Both the position numbers and the translations under genes were made by a program. The notes under the pieces are model-generated. The model saw only the letters and a list, made by a program, of their open reading frames with translations, ran no database searches and was not told where the DNA came from. From Solenopsis invicta (lineage: Eukaryota; Arthropoda; Insecta; Hymenoptera; Formicidae), in NCBI RefSeq assembly GCF_016802725.1, contig NC_052667.1:28503346-28567345 (forward strand): DNA of 64,000 bases, given 5' to 3'. This document shows positions 63,130 through 64,000 of this stretch, piece by piece. Positions within the stretch are counted from its first letter, which is position 1. Every line of letters starts with the position of its first letter.

Positions 63130-64000
63130 CTACGGGAAAAGATACTTTAGAAATAACCATTCGGATTGTCTTCGCGCCTCAAACTGGCGTTTGCTTGTTT
63201 TACTTTTACATAAAAGTTTCAAGATATATGTTTACTCATTGTCAATATGCAACTATACAACATACACAGGTTTTTCAAATTCGTACGCAACCTCGCAGCT
63301 CGTTTGCGCCATATATTTGGAATTTGATTTAAAAGTCCGAATAAAGGAAAACACAAAATTATATCGCAATTATCATTCCACTTTGATGTTGAAATTACAA
63401 TTGATCACTTCGTGAAAAATCAAACAAATTATATTTTTTTAAAAATAAAATATAATTTGATCATTGTATTATACAATAACTTATAACATATATTTTTCTG
63501 ATTATTATAAAAATTAAATGATCAAAGAAAATATCCTTTTCAAGAATGGCGCAAACGAACGAATGAGATACTTTCGAAAACATTATTATAAAACAATCAA
63601 TTGCACGTCAGAAAAATCCTCTTGCTTTTGTAGTGTCACTCGCAAAGCATTCCTCCTTTTTAGGTTTCTGTTCCTGAAAGATGATAATCGCCCTACGATT
63701 TGCAAGCTAATTTGCATCAACCTCAAGATGTTGAAAGATGAAAAGAGAAAGGGAGTAAAAAAAACAAGTAAAGAAATAAGAAGACAAGATTATTAATTAG
63801 TTTGCACCAAGCATTTTGTGTGCTAACTACTATACATGTATACCCAGACAGCACAGGATATTTATAATCAATAATCATAAATATTACTATTTATTTTTTA
63901 AGAATATTATTTATATAAATAGTTTATACATATTTTATATATAAATATTTTTACGATATTTATGATAAATTTTTGTAATTATCCAATCTAAAATCACCAA
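63130..64000. other. Intron of the alpha2/delta gene, right edge of window
   Basis: No further exon was recognised up to the end. The most distal part, from 63,843, is the left portion of another copy of the CCAGACAGCA element. Confidence 0.5.
63843..64000. mobile_element. MITE-like element, family copy 3 (cut by the window edge)
   Basis: Starts CCCAGACAGCACAGGATATT and continues with TTTATTTTTTAAGAATATTA and TTATACATATTTTATA, closely following the order of motifs in the copy at 58,622. It runs past the last base, so the right end is not seen. It lies upstream of the last recognised alpha2/delta exon, on the intron side. Confidence 0.75.

Overview
The window is nuclear DNA of an insect, most likely a hymenopteran and possibly an ant. 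The protein-coding genes are split by short introns with GT..AG ends, the proteins match insect family members, and a GC- and CpG-rich half full of microsatellites sits beside an AT-rich half. The species call is an inference; no sequence here proves it.

Layout. Positions 1-36,631 hold no exon I can recognise. This is CpG-rich DNA with many (CT)n, (GA)n and trinucleotide tracts, interrupted by AT-rich blocks (about 13.0-15.0 kb and 31.3-31.7 kb) and small foldback or transposon-like insertions. It is probably the large 5' intron(s) and upstream region of syndecan, whose last four coding exons (GAG-attachment ectodomain, transmembrane and EFYA cytoplasmic tail) lie at 36,632-38,474 on the plus strand. 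From 38.5 to 44.6 kb there is a probable long syndecan 3' UTR and intergenic DNA that turns AT-rich. Next come a complete 11-exon peroxisomal acyl-CoA oxidase (44,612-52,265, minus), a complete two-exon mitochondrial class I release factor (53,380-54,680, plus), a near-complete class I histone deacetylase of the HDAC1/Rpd3 type (55,438-58,044, minus), and the 3' four coding exons of a voltage-gated calcium channel alpha2/delta subunit (60,783-63,129, minus), whose 5' part is outside the window.

The five genes are functionally unrelated: cell-surface proteoglycan, peroxisomal beta-oxidation, mitochondrial translation termination, chromatin deacetylation and calcium-channel trafficking. ACOX1 and the release factor are head to head across 1.1 kb; the release factor and the deacetylase are tail to tail; the deacetylase and the channel subunit run in tandem. 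The AT-rich half carries three copies of one short inverted-repeat element (ends like CCAGACAGCA) plus other MITE-like insertions in introns and intergenic gaps. I found no CRISPR array, operon or bacterial system, and recognised no RNA gene; none would be expected except possibly RNA genes. The most useful leads are the atypical ends of the deacetylase, the non-standard peroxisomal targeting tripeptide of ACOX1, a perfect 27-bp hairpin at 14.4 kb, and the small transposable elements.
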